DNA of 64,000 nucleotides. Origin: Pigmentiphaga kullae. GTDB taxonomy: Bacteria; Pseudomonadota; Gammaproteobacteria; Burkholderiales; Burkholderiaceae_B. Shown here in pieces: positions 18,768-27,319 of the stretch. The position numbers and the translations under genes are program-made. The notes beneath the pieces were generated by a model, which was not told the DNA's origin, ran no database searches, and was given only the letters and a program-made list of their open reading frames with translations. Position 1 is the first letter of the stretch, and each line of letters begins with the position of its first letter. The stretch lies in contig NZ_SGXC01000002.1 in NCBI RefSeq assembly GCF_004216695.1, forward strand, positions 1,240,001-1,304,000, in the 5' to 3' direction.

Positions 18768-20057
18768 ATGACGGAACCGATCGCCTCGCCCTTCGCATTG
18801 ACCTTCCGCCTGTGGCTGCGCTTCTGGCCGCAACTGATGTGCCTCGTGCTTGCCGGCGTGCTGGCGAACGAGTTGCTGTTGTGGCTGGCCGTGCATACCG
18901 GCTTCGCCAACCACCTGGCGGGGCTGGCCGTGCTGACGCTGGTGGCGCTGGCACACCTGATCGTCACGGTGCTGATGTTCCAGGTCCTGCTGCCCGGCCT
19001 GCCCGCCGTGCGCGCCGCCCAGGAAGCCGCCCGTGGCGAGGCCTCGCCCGCCGGCGGCTCGAACCGGCTGGCTTCGATGATCACCGTGGCCCTGCTGCCC
19101 TTCTTCGCCTACTACGCCGCCTGGGGATTCCTGGGCGATACGGTACGGCAATACTCGCGCCTGGCTCTGTCGCTCGATCCGTTCGGCACGCATGGCAACA
19201 TCCTCGACGCCCTGGATTCGCGCTGGCTGTTCGTCTCGGTCGCGGTGTCGTGGCTGGTGCGCAAGCTGGCCAAGCGGCGCCGCGATGCCACCGGACGGCC
19301 GGCGTGGCAGGTGGTCATGGTGATCTGCGAGACGAACTGGATCCTGATCGGCCTGTACGTCATCAGCCGCTGGAAGGACGACGTCTGGACCTGGGTCACC
19401 GGCCTGGGCATCCGGGACTACCTGGCCTCGCTCCTGAATGCCCTGGCCACGCCGCTGGCGAACGCGCAGGCGGCGGCGATGGTGCCGGTGGAAGCGCTGG
19501 CCGAGACGCCCGGCAAACTGCTGGCGAACCTGTTCTTCTACGCCTTGCTGCCGGTGGTCTGGCTGGTCATGACGGCGCTGGTCTACGGCTACGACGTGCG
19601 CGACGATACCGAGCTGATGCGCATCCACCGCCGCATCGAACGCTTTGGAGAACGCTACCGGGCCATTCCGAAATTCCTGCGCGACTTCGTCGCTCATTTC
19701 ATCGGCGGCTATCGTTCGCGCTACCTGCCCATCGCCAACGGCATCCGCCTGACGCTGAATTCGGGCGTCCTGCTGCTGGTCACGCTCATTCTCGGCTACC
19801 GGTTGATCGACTGGGGCAGCGCCTGGCTATGGATAGGCGCGACGCGGCTGATCGGCCCCCACGACCTGGACACCTGGCAGCTCTGGGCACACGGGTTGAC
19901 GCTGCTGCTGGGCAGCCCGTTCCGCGATTCGTCCACGGGACTCCTGATCGAACCGCTGCGCATCTGCTTCCTGGCGGCGGTGCTGGAAACCGCGTTCGCA
20001 CGGCCCGTGCGCGAGCCGGCGTCGGCGCGCACAGCGCCTCTGGAACGACGCGCCTGA
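18768..20057 (+). CDS. Polytopic membrane protein of unknown function
   Basis: A 429-residue integral membrane protein with about seven or eight hydrophobic segments, for example around residues 15-40, 45-75, 100-125, 180-200, 250-275 and 310-345. A charged cytoplasmic loop with repeated Arg (ELMRIHRRIERFGERYRAI) lies between segments. No recognisable transporter or enzyme motif was found. ATG 18768 is chosen for the upstream GGGGAG; an in-frame ATG at 18729 would add 13 residues. It converges on the three-gene operon that ends 11 bp downstream. Not recognised. Confidence 0.75.
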   Translation: MTEPIASPFALTFRLWLRFWPQLMCLVLAGVLANELLLWLAVHTGFANHLAGLAVLTLVALAHLIVTVLMFQVLLPGLPAVRAAQEAARGEASPAGGSNRLASMITVALLPFFAYYAAWGFLGDTVRQYSRLALSLDPFGTHGNILDALDSRWLFVSVAVSWLVRKLAKRRRDATGRPAWQVVMVICETNWILIGLYVISRWKDDVWTWVTGLGIRDYLASLLNALATPLANAQAAAMVPVEALAETPGKLLANLFFYALLPVVWLVMTALVYGYDVRDDTELMRIHRRIERFGERYRAIPKFLRDFVAHFIGGYRSRYLPIANGIRLTLNSGVLLLVTLILGYRLIDWGSAWLWIGATRLIGPHDLDTWQLWAHGLTLLLGSPFRDSSTGLLIEPLRICFLAAVLETAFARPVREPASARTAPLERRA

Positions 20058-20067
20058 AAGCCAGCGC

Positions 20068-20649
20068 CTATTGGACCAACGTCGGCGGCTGGGCAAAGCG
20101 CAGGTAGCGCGGCCGCTGCGGTCCCAGCGCCACCGTGGCGCGCAGGGCCGCGGCGGCATCGCGCGGCACCAGAAAGGCGTGGCGAATGCGCACGGTATCG
20201 CCGGCCTTGGGCCCCGATCCCGCGGCCAGCACGCATTCCCGCGCTTCCGAACGCGGCAGCGGCAAGACGCGCGTCGGCATCCAGCGCCGCCCTTGGCCGT
20301 CCTCCAGCGCGATCTCGCAGCCCGCCCAGTTCTTGCGCACGTCGGCATCCCGCACCTGCACGGCAAATTCGGCCACCACGCCCATCGCGTTTTCCGGTAT
20401 GCGCTTGCCCGCCGGCAGCGGCGCCATCCGCAACGCGCGAAGCCGCCAGCTCGCTCCCCCAAGATCGGCCTGGCCGCCCGCGGGAACTTCGCGCGCGATG
20501 CGCGCGCGCCCGCTCCACCACGTTCGCGCGCTGTCATGCATGACCACCGCCATGGCCAAGGGCACGAGGATCACCAGCAGCCACAGGCTGCGCCGGCGCC
20601 ATCGGCACTCCGCAGCGTCCCGCGCAACGGCGGGATCCCGGGCGTTCAC
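20068..20649 (-). CDS. Membrane-anchored hypothetical protein, third of a related trio
   Basis: A 193-residue protein with one N-terminal membrane helix (about 18-36, LWLLVILVPLAMAVVM) and a predicted periplasmic beta-rich domain. The start is GTG at 20649, overlapping the upstream stop as GTGA. Its domain follows the same order of blocks as the two upstream neighbours: a hydrophobic strand, a polar loop with Asp-Arg, a Gly-containing turn (LEDGQGRRWMP) and a late 'RHAFLVPRDAAAALRATV' strand. A divergent paralogue is inferred. No known function. Confidence 0.7.
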   Translation of the reverse strand: MNARDPAVARDAAECRWRRRSLWLLVILVPLAMAVVMHDSARTWWSGRARIAREVPAGGQADLGGASWRLRALRMAPLPAGKRIPENAMGVVAEFAVQVRDADVRKNWAGCEIALEDGQGRRWMPTRVLPLPRSEARECVLAAGSGPKAGDTVRIRHAFLVPRDAAAALRATVALGPQRPRYLRFAQPPTLVQ

Positions 20650-21230
20650 GGCCGGCCTCCCGCCTGCCGCAGATCGAAGGTCTCGGCAATCGGCGGCAGG
20701 CCGTCCGCGGCGGTCGGCAGCGCGTTCAACGCGACGTGCGCCTCGGAATCCAGCCGGGGAAACGGACCTTCGGAAACCAGCAAGGTGGCACCCAGGATCT
20801 GGTCGGGCCGGATCTCGAAGACGAAGCGGCCACGCTGCGGCAGGCCTGGCTCGAGCGTATGGGGCGGCAGGTCCGGCAGGAACTCCGGCCGGTCCGACAA
20901 CTCGTAGCGCAGTCCCGTCGGCCCTTCCCACACGGCGTGCGTGACGTTGACCGACCGCGAACGCGCGGCCATCCGCGCGGTGACGATCGCCCACACCCCC
21001 GCGCTTTCATGCCGTATCTCGCCGCCGAAACGCTTGCCGACCAGTTGCCGCGCAAACTCCACGCGCTCGACCTCGATATCGAACAGGCGCGTGGACGCCG
21101 CCTTCCCCATCTTCCCGTAGGCCGGGATGGGTCCGGTCAGGTCCTGATAGCGCGGCGTACTGCGCTGCATCGCGAACAGCACGGCAGCAGCCAGCGCAAC
21201 CATGCCCAGGGTAGTGAACGGCCGCCTCAC
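20646..21230 (-). CDS. Membrane-anchored hypothetical protein, second of a related trio
   Basis: A 194-residue protein beginning with GTG at 21230 that overlaps the upstream stop by 4 bp. One N-terminal membrane helix (FTTLGMVALAAAVLFAM) precedes a beta-rich domain with blocks parallel to its neighbours (WAIVTARMAA, then GPTGLRYEL and GRFVFEIRPDQILGATL). The fold looks like a small Ig-like or DUF4352-like sandwich; this is inference. Function unknown. Confidence 0.72.
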   Translation of the reverse strand: MRRPFTTLGMVALAAAVLFAMQRSTPRYQDLTGPIPAYGKMGKAASTRLFDIEVERVEFARQLVGKRFGGEIRHESAGVWAIVTARMAARSRSVNVTHAVWEGPTGLRYELSDRPEFLPDLPPHTLEPGLPQRGRFVFEIRPDQILGATLLVSEGPFPRLDSEAHVALNALPTAADGLPPIAETFDLRQAGGRP

Positions 21231-21820
21231 GAGGCCCGCCCCGCCACGCTTTCCGTCGCCTCGACCGCCATCGTGATTCGTCCCACCACGCGCGGATTGA
21301 ACCAGCCAGGCGTGCCATAAAGGTTGTCGACGGGCTTGTAGGTCTTGGCGATGACATCGGCGTCCAGGCTCGTGGGCAACACGGCCGAGGCCGGCAGTTT
21401 CCAGACGAAAGCCACGCGCTCGGCCAGCCCCGGATGCAGCAGCGGCAGCGGCCGGGCCTCGCGTACCAGCGCCACCTCGGGATCCGGCGCGGGAACGCCG
21501 CCCACGGGATGCAGTTTCAGCAGCTTCGCGTAGTCGCGGGTGGAGGCTTGCGTGCGGTTGTTCAGGTCGGCCTCGACCACCAGCGCCCGCTCACCTTCCT
21601 GCAGCCGGACGCCCAGGACCTTCTTTTCTTCGCTGACCCAGGCCCGCCTGGGTATCACCTGCCATTGTCCGGCCTCGATCTGGCTGCCGGCCGTGTACTC
21701 GGTCGCGGCTGGCGGCGGCGCGGCGCCCAGGATGCCGTAGACGGTCGCGGCGCAGACCGCGATGGTCGAACCGATGCCGGTGGCCAGACGAGCCCTGAGT
21801 TTGCCGAATGCGACGCGCAC
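21227..21820 (-). CDS. Membrane-anchored hypothetical protein, first of a related trio
   Basis: A 197-residue protein with a hydrophobic N-terminal helix (about 13-33) and a periplasmic beta-rich domain (ALVVEADLNNRTQASTRDY, then RVAFVWKLPASAVLPTSL). GTG at 21820 is taken as start because GGAGGGG lies directly upstream. It heads the operon of three overlapping genes that each encode the same layout of anchor plus about 150-residue domain. Not recognised. Confidence 0.72.
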   Translation of the reverse strand: MRVAFGKLRARLATGIGSTIAVCAATVYGILGAAPPPAATEYTAGSQIEAGQWQVIPRRAWVSEEKKVLGVRLQEGERALVVEADLNNRTQASTRDYAKLLKLHPVGGVPAPDPEVALVREARPLPLLHPGLAERVAFVWKLPASAVLPTSLDADVIAKTYKPVDNLYGTPGWFNPRVVGRITMAVEATESVAGRAS

Positions 21821-21925
21821 CCGCCCCTCCGTAGTTCACGCGTGAAGGTCCGGCGATGCTGGACGAGCGGGGATGGTAGCCCCCGGGCTCGCCGTGCGTA
21901 AATTGCGCGATTGTTTCGATACGTA

Positions 21926-21960
21926 CGGGCCCGGAACCGCGCGATGAGGTTCCGGGCCCG
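21926..21960. terminator. Long perfect hairpin downstream of the glycosidase-like gene
   Basis: A 13-bp perfect stem, CGGGCCCGGAACC (21926-21938) pairing with GGTTCCGGGCCCG (21948-21960), and a 9-nt loop. It lies 20 bp past the stop of the minus-strand lipoprotein gene. No T-run follows, so it may act as a transcript-end stabiliser or a Rho-assisted terminator. The remainder of 21821-21980 shows nothing else. Confidence 0.55.
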
Positions 21961-21980
21961 AGGAAGAGACGCCGCTTTTC

Positions 21981-24005
21981 TTATTTGTAGGCGTTGACCA
22001 CCGCATCGTACAGGCTGGTCTTGTTCAATTGGTCGATGGTCAGCACGCCGTAGTTGGTCTTGGCCTGGTCCTCGTAGAAGTCGTAGTCTGCCTGCACGGT
22101 CTGGATCTGCTTGACGACGTTGCCGTGATGGAATGCCCCGAACGCCCCTTCCGTGTCGGTGTCGTGGTCGGTCTGCTTCCAGACCTTGTCGTCGAACTGG
22201 AAGTGGGCGATGCCGAGTATCTGGCCAGGATTGCTCTTCTGGTAGTCCAGCACGCCTTTCAACTGCCGGTTGACGTAGTTCGGGGTGTAGTCGGGCTTCG
22301 CCCGGCTGTAGCCGATCTCCGTGAACAGGATGGGAACGCCGAACTGCTTGTAGGTCGCGGGAATCCAGCCCTGGCCCGTGCTTTCCGCGTTCTTGAGCAG
22401 ATAGGTCTCGTCGTTGTAGGTCTGCGGAGCAAGCATGAGGCGGTCCTTGTACTTCGCGGTCCGGGAGTCGGTCAGCAGGCGGTTGAACTGGTTCCAGCCG
22501 GGCATGTTCCTGCCGAGCAGATAAGGCTCGCCGCGCGGCACGAAGGTAACGGGCATGCCGACCGGAACGCTCTTGCTGAACTTGCGCTTGTCGGCCTCCT
22601 CGATGAAGCGCGCGACCAGGCCGATGGCCGTGTTGTAGTTGCCAGGATAGCCTTCGGAATCGAGCTCGTTGGAGATGATCACCCCGGCGATCGCGGGATG
22701 CCAGTCGGTGCCGGCCTTGTTGCCGAAGTTCCGGTTCGAGAAATACGCGGCCAGCGCCGTATTCCAGACCGTGTCGCCCTGCGTGGAGATCCAGTTGCTG
22801 AGCGGCACGATCACCTTGATGTTCAGGCTGTTCGCGTAGTCCAGGAACTGGCTGTGGTCGTTGCGGGTGTCCCAGTCGTAGAGCCGGATCAGGTTGATGC
22901 CCATGTCCTTGATAGTCTTCAGGTCGTTGCGGCAACTCGGCGCGCAGCCTTGCTTGAGATAGGACTGGGTACCCCAGAGCGATCCCGCCTGTTTGCGGGC
23001 GATGTCGCTGCCGAAGTAGATGTAGCTGGTGTTCGCCGTGGACGGGTTGTAGCCCTGTCCGAAGGCCTGGTAGGCGGTGCCCTTGCCGGGAATGGGGAAG
23101 CGCGTGAAGCGGCCCGCGGCGATGCTCAGCACGGCATCGTCGACGGCCTCCGGCGCGCCCGCGTTCGCGCCCTGCAGCGTCGCCGTGTAGCTGATCTCGT
23201 CGGTGTCCGCGTCATAGGCGGGATTGGTCAGCTTCATGGCGTACAGCTTGGAGACCCCCTTGGACGTGGTGCCGAACAGCGTGGCGGTCGGCGCCGCCTC
23301 GCCATAGGCATAGGACCACTGCGGCAGGAAATAGGAAACCGGCCGGGCCTCGGAGTACGTGCCCGGGGCGTTGTCCACCAGGAACATGTCCGCGCCCGCC
23401 TGGCTCAGCACCACCTTGTACTGGCCGGCCGTGGCGGTGGGCTGCAAGGCCGCCTTCGAGGCGTACTGCGTGTACTCCGCCACCTCCTTGTCGTCCGCCA
23501 GGTTGTTGAGCACCTTGACGGTGACATTGTCGAAAGCAAGCGCGGCACCGGCATCCTGGTCCAGCGTGTCGTTCTGCAACTGCGCCTGGAACGTCATCGT
23601 CCCGGTTTTCTCGTCGTAGGCGGGCTGGGAAAGCGCCACATACACACCTTCCATGGCACCGCTGCCCTGCAGCTGGAACTGGACGGTCGCGTTGGGGTCG
23701 ACGCCGCCATAGGCGTCCCGCCAGATGCTGCCCGCGTAGTCCTTGACCGGAGACTTGCCCACCTCCAGGCCTTGGCCGCCTTCGTACCACAGCACGTCGG
23801 ATTCGACGTTCTTCAAGGTCAGGGTCCGGGTCGTCTCCTCGGCGCCGGCCGACAACTGCCCGGACCCGGCCACCAGCATATAGGTGCGGGGCGAGTAGCT
23901 GGTGCCCGAGCCGCCGTCGCTCTTGGCCCCGTCTCCCCCGCAACCGGCCAGCATCGCACCCGCGACCAACGCCAGTGCCGACATGACAAATCGTTTTGTT
24001 TTCAT
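21981..24005 (-). CDS. Glycoside-hydrolase-like TIM-barrel lipoprotein
   Basis: Exported lipoprotein of 674 residues with lipobox Cys22 (LAGC). Residues about 36-150 and 190-300 are two related beta-rich domains: matching blocks YVALSQPAYDEKTGT and YAMKLTNPAYDADTD sit at equivalent places. The C-terminal part (about 320-674) resembles a TIM-barrel glycosidase such as the GH72/GH17 glucanase group: GINLIRLYDWDT, putative acid/base Glu447 (SNELDSEG) and putative nucleophile Glu563 (LFTEIGYS). ATG 24005 has GGAG upstream. A role in beta-glucan or cell-surface polysaccharide processing is an inference. Confidence 0.68.
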   Translation of the reverse strand: MKTKRFVMSALALVAGAMLAGCGGDGAKSDGGSGTSYSPRTYMLVAGSGQLSAGAEETTRTLTLKNVESDVLWYEGGQGLEVGKSPVKDYAGSIWRDAYGGVDPNATVQFQLQGSGAMEGVYVALSQPAYDEKTGTMTFQAQLQNDTLDQDAGAALAFDNVTVKVLNNLADDKEVAEYTQYASKAALQPTATAGQYKVVLSQAGADMFLVDNAPGTYSEARPVSYFLPQWSYAYGEAAPTATLFGTTSKGVSKLYAMKLTNPAYDADTDEISYTATLQGANAGAPEAVDDAVLSIAAGRFTRFPIPGKGTAYQAFGQGYNPSTANTSYIYFGSDIARKQAGSLWGTQSYLKQGCAPSCRNDLKTIKDMGINLIRLYDWDTRNDHSQFLDYANSLNIKVIVPLSNWISTQGDTVWNTALAAYFSNRNFGNKAGTDWHPAIAGVIISNELDSEGYPGNYNTAIGLVARFIEEADKRKFSKSVPVGMPVTFVPRGEPYLLGRNMPGWNQFNRLLTDSRTAKYKDRLMLAPQTYNDETYLLKNAESTGQGWIPATYKQFGVPILFTEIGYSRAKPDYTPNYVNRQLKGVLDYQKSNPGQILGIAHFQFDDKVWKQTDHDTDTEGAFGAFHHGNVVKQIQTVQADYDFYEDQAKTNYGVLTIDQLNKTSLYDAVVNAYK

Positions 24006-24214
24006 ACTGCCGCTCCTGAGAAACCGGTCCCGTGGCCCGTGCAACGAACCGACGCCCTGACATTCGCAATGCCGCGTCATTCGCATGGAAAGGATGAGCA
24101 GATGTTAGAGAAAGGCCTCTTTTGCGAGGCAGGCATGTTTGGGGCAAGCGTCCCGAGTACCGGAAAATCGTCCCGGATGTAGCATTGCGCGCCACAGGTG
24201 TATCATTTTGTGTC

Positions 24215-25249
24215 ATGTCGACCACCCCGCCTCCTTGCGTACCGGAGCATCTGTCTTCCCACGACGTGGAGCCGGGACTGCGTTTCGACGCCTGGCGCGA
24301 ACGTGCCCACCAGTGGGTGGAAATGCTGCCGCCACCGCCCGGTACCGAACTGGATGCGGAACTGCTCACCTTGCGCAGCAGCACCTGCATCTTCGGCACC
24401 ATGCGTTCGTCCGCCTACGAAATGCGGGCGGCGTCCCGCCGCCTGGCCCATGCGCCCGAAATGGTGGTGGTCACGCTGATCCAGGCCGGCGAACTGATAC
24501 GCGATGCCGCTCCGGGCGAGCCTCAACGCGTCGGCCCGGGCAACCTGGGCCTGTACGACCCCTGGCGCATCGGGAACTACCGCTGGAGCCAGGGCTCGCG
24601 CGAGGTCTTCCTGGCCCTGCCCCGCGACGAGGTGCGCGCGGCGCTGGGACGCGAGCCGGGCAACGTGCCCATCCCGCTGGAACACTGCGCGCTGGCCCCC
24701 GCCCTGGCCAGCCAGTTGAATCATCTGGCCCTGCTGACACGCCAGCCGCAGAAGCTCGACGGCATGGAGTACGCCAGCCTGCTGGAGGGCACGCGTACGC
24801 TCGCGCTGCTGATGCTGCGCAACCTGGGGCGCCAGGGATCGAGCCAGGAACAATCCGACCTGGAAGATGACCTGAACGGGGGCCGCCATGCGGCGGCGCT
24901 GCGCTTCATGGAACGCGAGGCCCACCGCCACGACCTCGACGTCGCGGCGGTCGCCCGCGGCGCCGGCTGCTCGCGCACCCGCCTTTACGCGGCCTTCGCA
25001 TCACGGGGCGAAACGGTGATGGGAGCGCTGCGCGAAATCCGCCTGCAACGCGCCAAGGCCTTGATCGAGCGCAGCCCCAGGCTGCACATCGGCTCGCTGT
25101 CGTGGCGCTGCGGCTTCGCGGACCAATCGGCCTTCAGCAAGCTGTTCCGGCTGCGCTTCGGCCTGCTGCCCTCCGAATGGCACCACCGGACGTGGAGCAG
25201 TCCGGCCGCCGAGGCGGTGGCCCGCGCCCGCTCGCAAGATCCCTGTTGA
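24215..25249 (+). CDS. AraC-family transcriptional regulator
   Basis: AraC-type regulator of 344 residues. The N-terminal region resembles the AraC-binding-like (cupin-like) domain of regulators such as FeaR (VTLIQAGELIRD, LYDPWRIGNYRW). The C-terminal double helix-turn-helix spans about 245-335 with the typical RLQRAKALIERSP and WRCGFADQSAFSKLFRLRFG. ATG 24215 is preferred over an earlier in-frame ATG (24122) because only from here does family-like sequence begin. It is divergent from the glycosidase-like lipoprotein gene and may regulate it; the gap of 209 bp shows no clear site. Confidence 0.88.
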   Translation: MSTTPPPCVPEHLSSHDVEPGLRFDAWRERAHQWVEMLPPPPGTELDAELLTLRSSTCIFGTMRSSAYEMRAASRRLAHAPEMVVVTLIQAGELIRDAAPGEPQRVGPGNLGLYDPWRIGNYRWSQGSREVFLALPRDEVRAALGREPGNVPIPLEHCALAPALASQLNHLALLTRQPQKLDGMEYASLLEGTRTLALLMLRNLGRQGSSQEQSDLEDDLNGGRHAAALRFMEREAHRHDLDVAAVARGAGCSRTRLYAAFASRGETVMGALREIRLQRAKALIERSPRLHIGSLSWRCGFADQSAFSKLFRLRFGLLPSEWHHRTWSSPAAEAVARARSQDPC

Positions 25250-25289
25250 AAATCCCCGGCGGCGTCGACGGTATTGGGGTTCCCCCTAT

Positions 25290-25312
25290 AAGATTCATTT
25301 AATATATATCTT
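25290..25312 (+). promoter_or_regulatory. NsrR-type operator upstream of nnrS
   Basis: AAGATTCATTT-A-ATATATATCTT has the 11-1-11 layout and sequence of NsrR sites (consensus AAGATGYATTT-N-AAATRCATCTT); the two arms match each other at 8 of 11 positions. It is an AT-rich island in GC-rich sequence, 36 bp before the nnrS start. NsrR is a nitric-oxide-sensing repressor, so the nnrS-azurin pair would be induced by NO. Confidence 0.72.
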
Positions 25313-25347
25313 CAAACCAGACGTCCATCCCCCCACGGAGCCGGCCC

Positions 25348-26544
25348 ATGGCCATCCTGCTGGAAGTCGAAGAACCGGTGCCACCCACCCCGCCACCCCC
25401 GCAGTGGCGCGCTTTCCTGGAGCTGGGCTTCCGGCCTCTGTATCTGGCGGGCTGCCTGTGGGCCGCCCTGTCCATCCTGCTCTGGGTGTATGCGCCGCAG
25501 TTCTCGGCCGGGCCGCTCGGCGGCGTGGCCTGGCATGCCCATGAAATGCTCTGGGGCTTCATCGCCACCATTGCGGTGGGTTTCCTGCTTACCGCCGGCG
25601 CCAACTGGACCGGCATCAATCCCCTGCACGGCACGGCCCTGGGCGCGCTGACGGCGCTCTGGCTGCTGGCGCGGATCGGGTACCTGGTGCCCGGCGGCGC
25701 GGGCTTCTGGCTTGCCGCATGCGGCGAGACCCTGTTCTTCGCCACCGCCGCCGTGGCCCTGGGACGCTCCATCTACCAGGCACGCAGCAAGCGCAACTAC
25801 GGCATACCCGTACTCGTCCTTGGACTGGGCGCGGCGAACGTCCTCTACCTCCATACGGTCCTGCAAGGCGACTACGTCCTGCTGCTGGCGCGCTTCAACC
25901 TCGGACTGCTGTGCATGGCGGTGATCGCGCTGCTGGTGGCGCGGCGCGTGATCCCCTTCTTCGCGATGCGCGCCGTGGCCGGCCTGGACATCCCCATGCA
26001 CACCCGCAGCGGCCAGTGGCAGCTCGGCGCGGGCGTGCTGGCGATCGCGCTCCTGCTGGCAGGCTGGATGCCAGGGGCGGGCCTGGCTCTTGCTGCCACC
26101 GGCGTGCTGACCTGCTGGCAACTGCTGGCATGGCGCCCCTGGGCGGTGCGGCGCGTGCCGCTCCTGTGGATCCTGTACGTGGGCTACGCCGCGCTGGGCA
26201 TCGGCTTGCTGGTGGCCGCGGCGCACGCGGCGGGCTGGGTCCCGCGCCTGGCCTGGCCGGCGCACGTCATCGGCGCGGCGGGCTTCGCGGTGCTGATCAT
26301 CGGCATGGTCACCCGCACGGCGCTGGGCCACCTGGGGCGTCCGCTGCGCACCGACCGCAGCATGGTGGCGGCCTATGCGCTGGTGATCGCGGCGGCCGCG
26401 CTGCGCCTGGCCGCGCTGCTGCCCACGGCCTGGGCCACGGGCGCCCTGCACGCATCGGCGGCGGCCTGGATCCTGGGGTTCGCGCTGTACCTGTGGCGCT
26501 TCTTCCCGCTGCTGATCCGTCCTCGTTTCGACCGACGTTCCTGA
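25348..26544 (+). CDS. nnrS: NnrS-family membrane protein
   Basis: Haem- and copper-containing integral membrane protein family linked to protection against nitrosative stress. The 398 residues hold about 12 hydrophobic segments. Typical family blocks are FRPLYLAG near the N-terminus, [10 protein letters not shown] (putative haem-ligand histidines) and VIPFFAMRA in the middle. ATG 25348 has GGAG upstream. The NsrR-type site just before it supports an NO-response role. The azurin gene follows after 11 bp on the same strand. Confidence 0.93.
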   Translation: MAILLEVEEPVPPTPPPPQWRAFLELGFRPLYLAGCLWAALSILLWVYAPQFSAGPLGGVAWHAHEMLWGFIATIAVGFLLTAGANWTGINPLHGTALGALTALWLLARIGYLVPGGAGFWLAACGETLFFATAAVALGRSIYQARSKRNYGIPVLVLGLGAANVLYLHTVLQGDYVLLLARFNLGLLCMAVIALLVARRVIPFFAMRAVAGLDIPMHTRSGQWQLGAGVLAIALLLAGWMPGAGLALAATGVLTCWQLLAWRPWAVRRVPLLWILYVGYAALGIGLLVAAAHAAGWVPRLAWPAHVIGAAGFAVLIIGMVTRTALGHLGRPLRTDRSMVAAYALVIAAAALRLAALLPTAWATGALHASAAAWILGFALYLWRFFPLLIRPRFDRRS

Positions 26545-26555
26545 AGGAGAACCTG

Positions 26556-27011
26556 ATGAAGATCCTGCACACCACCCCGGCGCTGCTGCTGGCCGCCACC
26601 CTGGCCAGCCCCGCCTTCGCCGCCACCTGCAACGTGGAGATCGCGGGCAACGATGCCATGAAATTCGACAAGACCAGCATCGACGTGCCGCAAAGCTGCA
26701 AGCAGTTCACGGTCAAGCTCACGCACCCGGGCAAGCTGCCCAAGAGCTCTATGGGGCACAACTGGGTGTTGAGCAAGGCCTCGGACGTACAAGGCATCGC
26801 GGCCGACGGCATTCCCGCCGGGCTGGAGAAGAACTACCTCAAGCCGGGCGATACGCGCGTGATCGCGCACACCAAGGTGATAGGCGGCGGGGAAACCGAC
26901 TCCGTCACCTTCGACACGAGCAAGCTCAAGGCGGGGGAAAACTACGCGTTCTTCTGCTCGTTCCCGGGGCATGCGGCGCTGATGAAGGGCACGGTGGCGG
27001 TGACGAAATAG
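26556..27011 (+). CDS. azu: Azurin
   Basis: Periplasmic blue copper protein of 151 residues including a signal peptide cleaved after PAFA. The four type-1 copper ligands are visible: His in SMGHNWV, Cys and His in FFCSFPGH and Met in AALMKG. The N-terminal Cys pair of azurins (TCNVEI and SCKQF) forming a disulphide is present. AAGGAG precedes the ATG. Azurin passes electrons in respiration or denitrification; co-transcription with nnrS suggests an electron-transfer role during NO stress. Confidence 0.97.
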   Translation: MKILHTTPALLLAATLASPAFAATCNVEIAGNDAMKFDKTSIDVPQSCKQFTVKLTHPGKLPKSSMGHNWVLSKASDVQGIAADGIPAGLEKNYLKPGDTRVIAHTKVIGGGETDSVTFDTSKLKAGENYAFFCSFPGHAALMKGTVAVTK

Positions 27012-27319
27012 GCGCCGGGGGGTTCATGCGGGAACATACGCCAATCCGGCGATGGCCGCATGGCCGCGCCGCCCGGATGCCCGCCGGCAAGAATCCGTCC
27101 CGGGGCGGCATCGCGAGCCGACCCGGCGCCCTGGTACGGCTGGACCTCCCCCTGCAAATTCAGGCATATCAGCTTTGACGCGAGCGCGGATAGCCCGCGC
27201 GCATCACATTGCCTACAGTGCGCGTACATGGTGCCCGCGCCACGGGCGGGCACCAGATCAACGAGAACCGGCCACCGGGCGCTTCCGAAGCCCGCCGGAC
27301 ACGAGACAAGGAACCCCAC
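27012..27319. other. Intergenic stretch without a recognisable gene
   Basis: This 308-bp gap between azurin and the next Bug gene contains an open frame from 27060 with no family resemblance and biased GC codons, taken as chance. No convincing terminator, operator or RNA was seen. A promoter for the Bug gene must lie here but no clear -35/-10 pair stands out. Confidence 0.5.

Noticed and set aside
22029-24182. Plus-strand frame of 717 codons antisense to the glycosidase-like lipoprotein
   Set aside because: No domain resemblance and shadow-type composition; the minus-strand reading has a lipobox and coherent domains.
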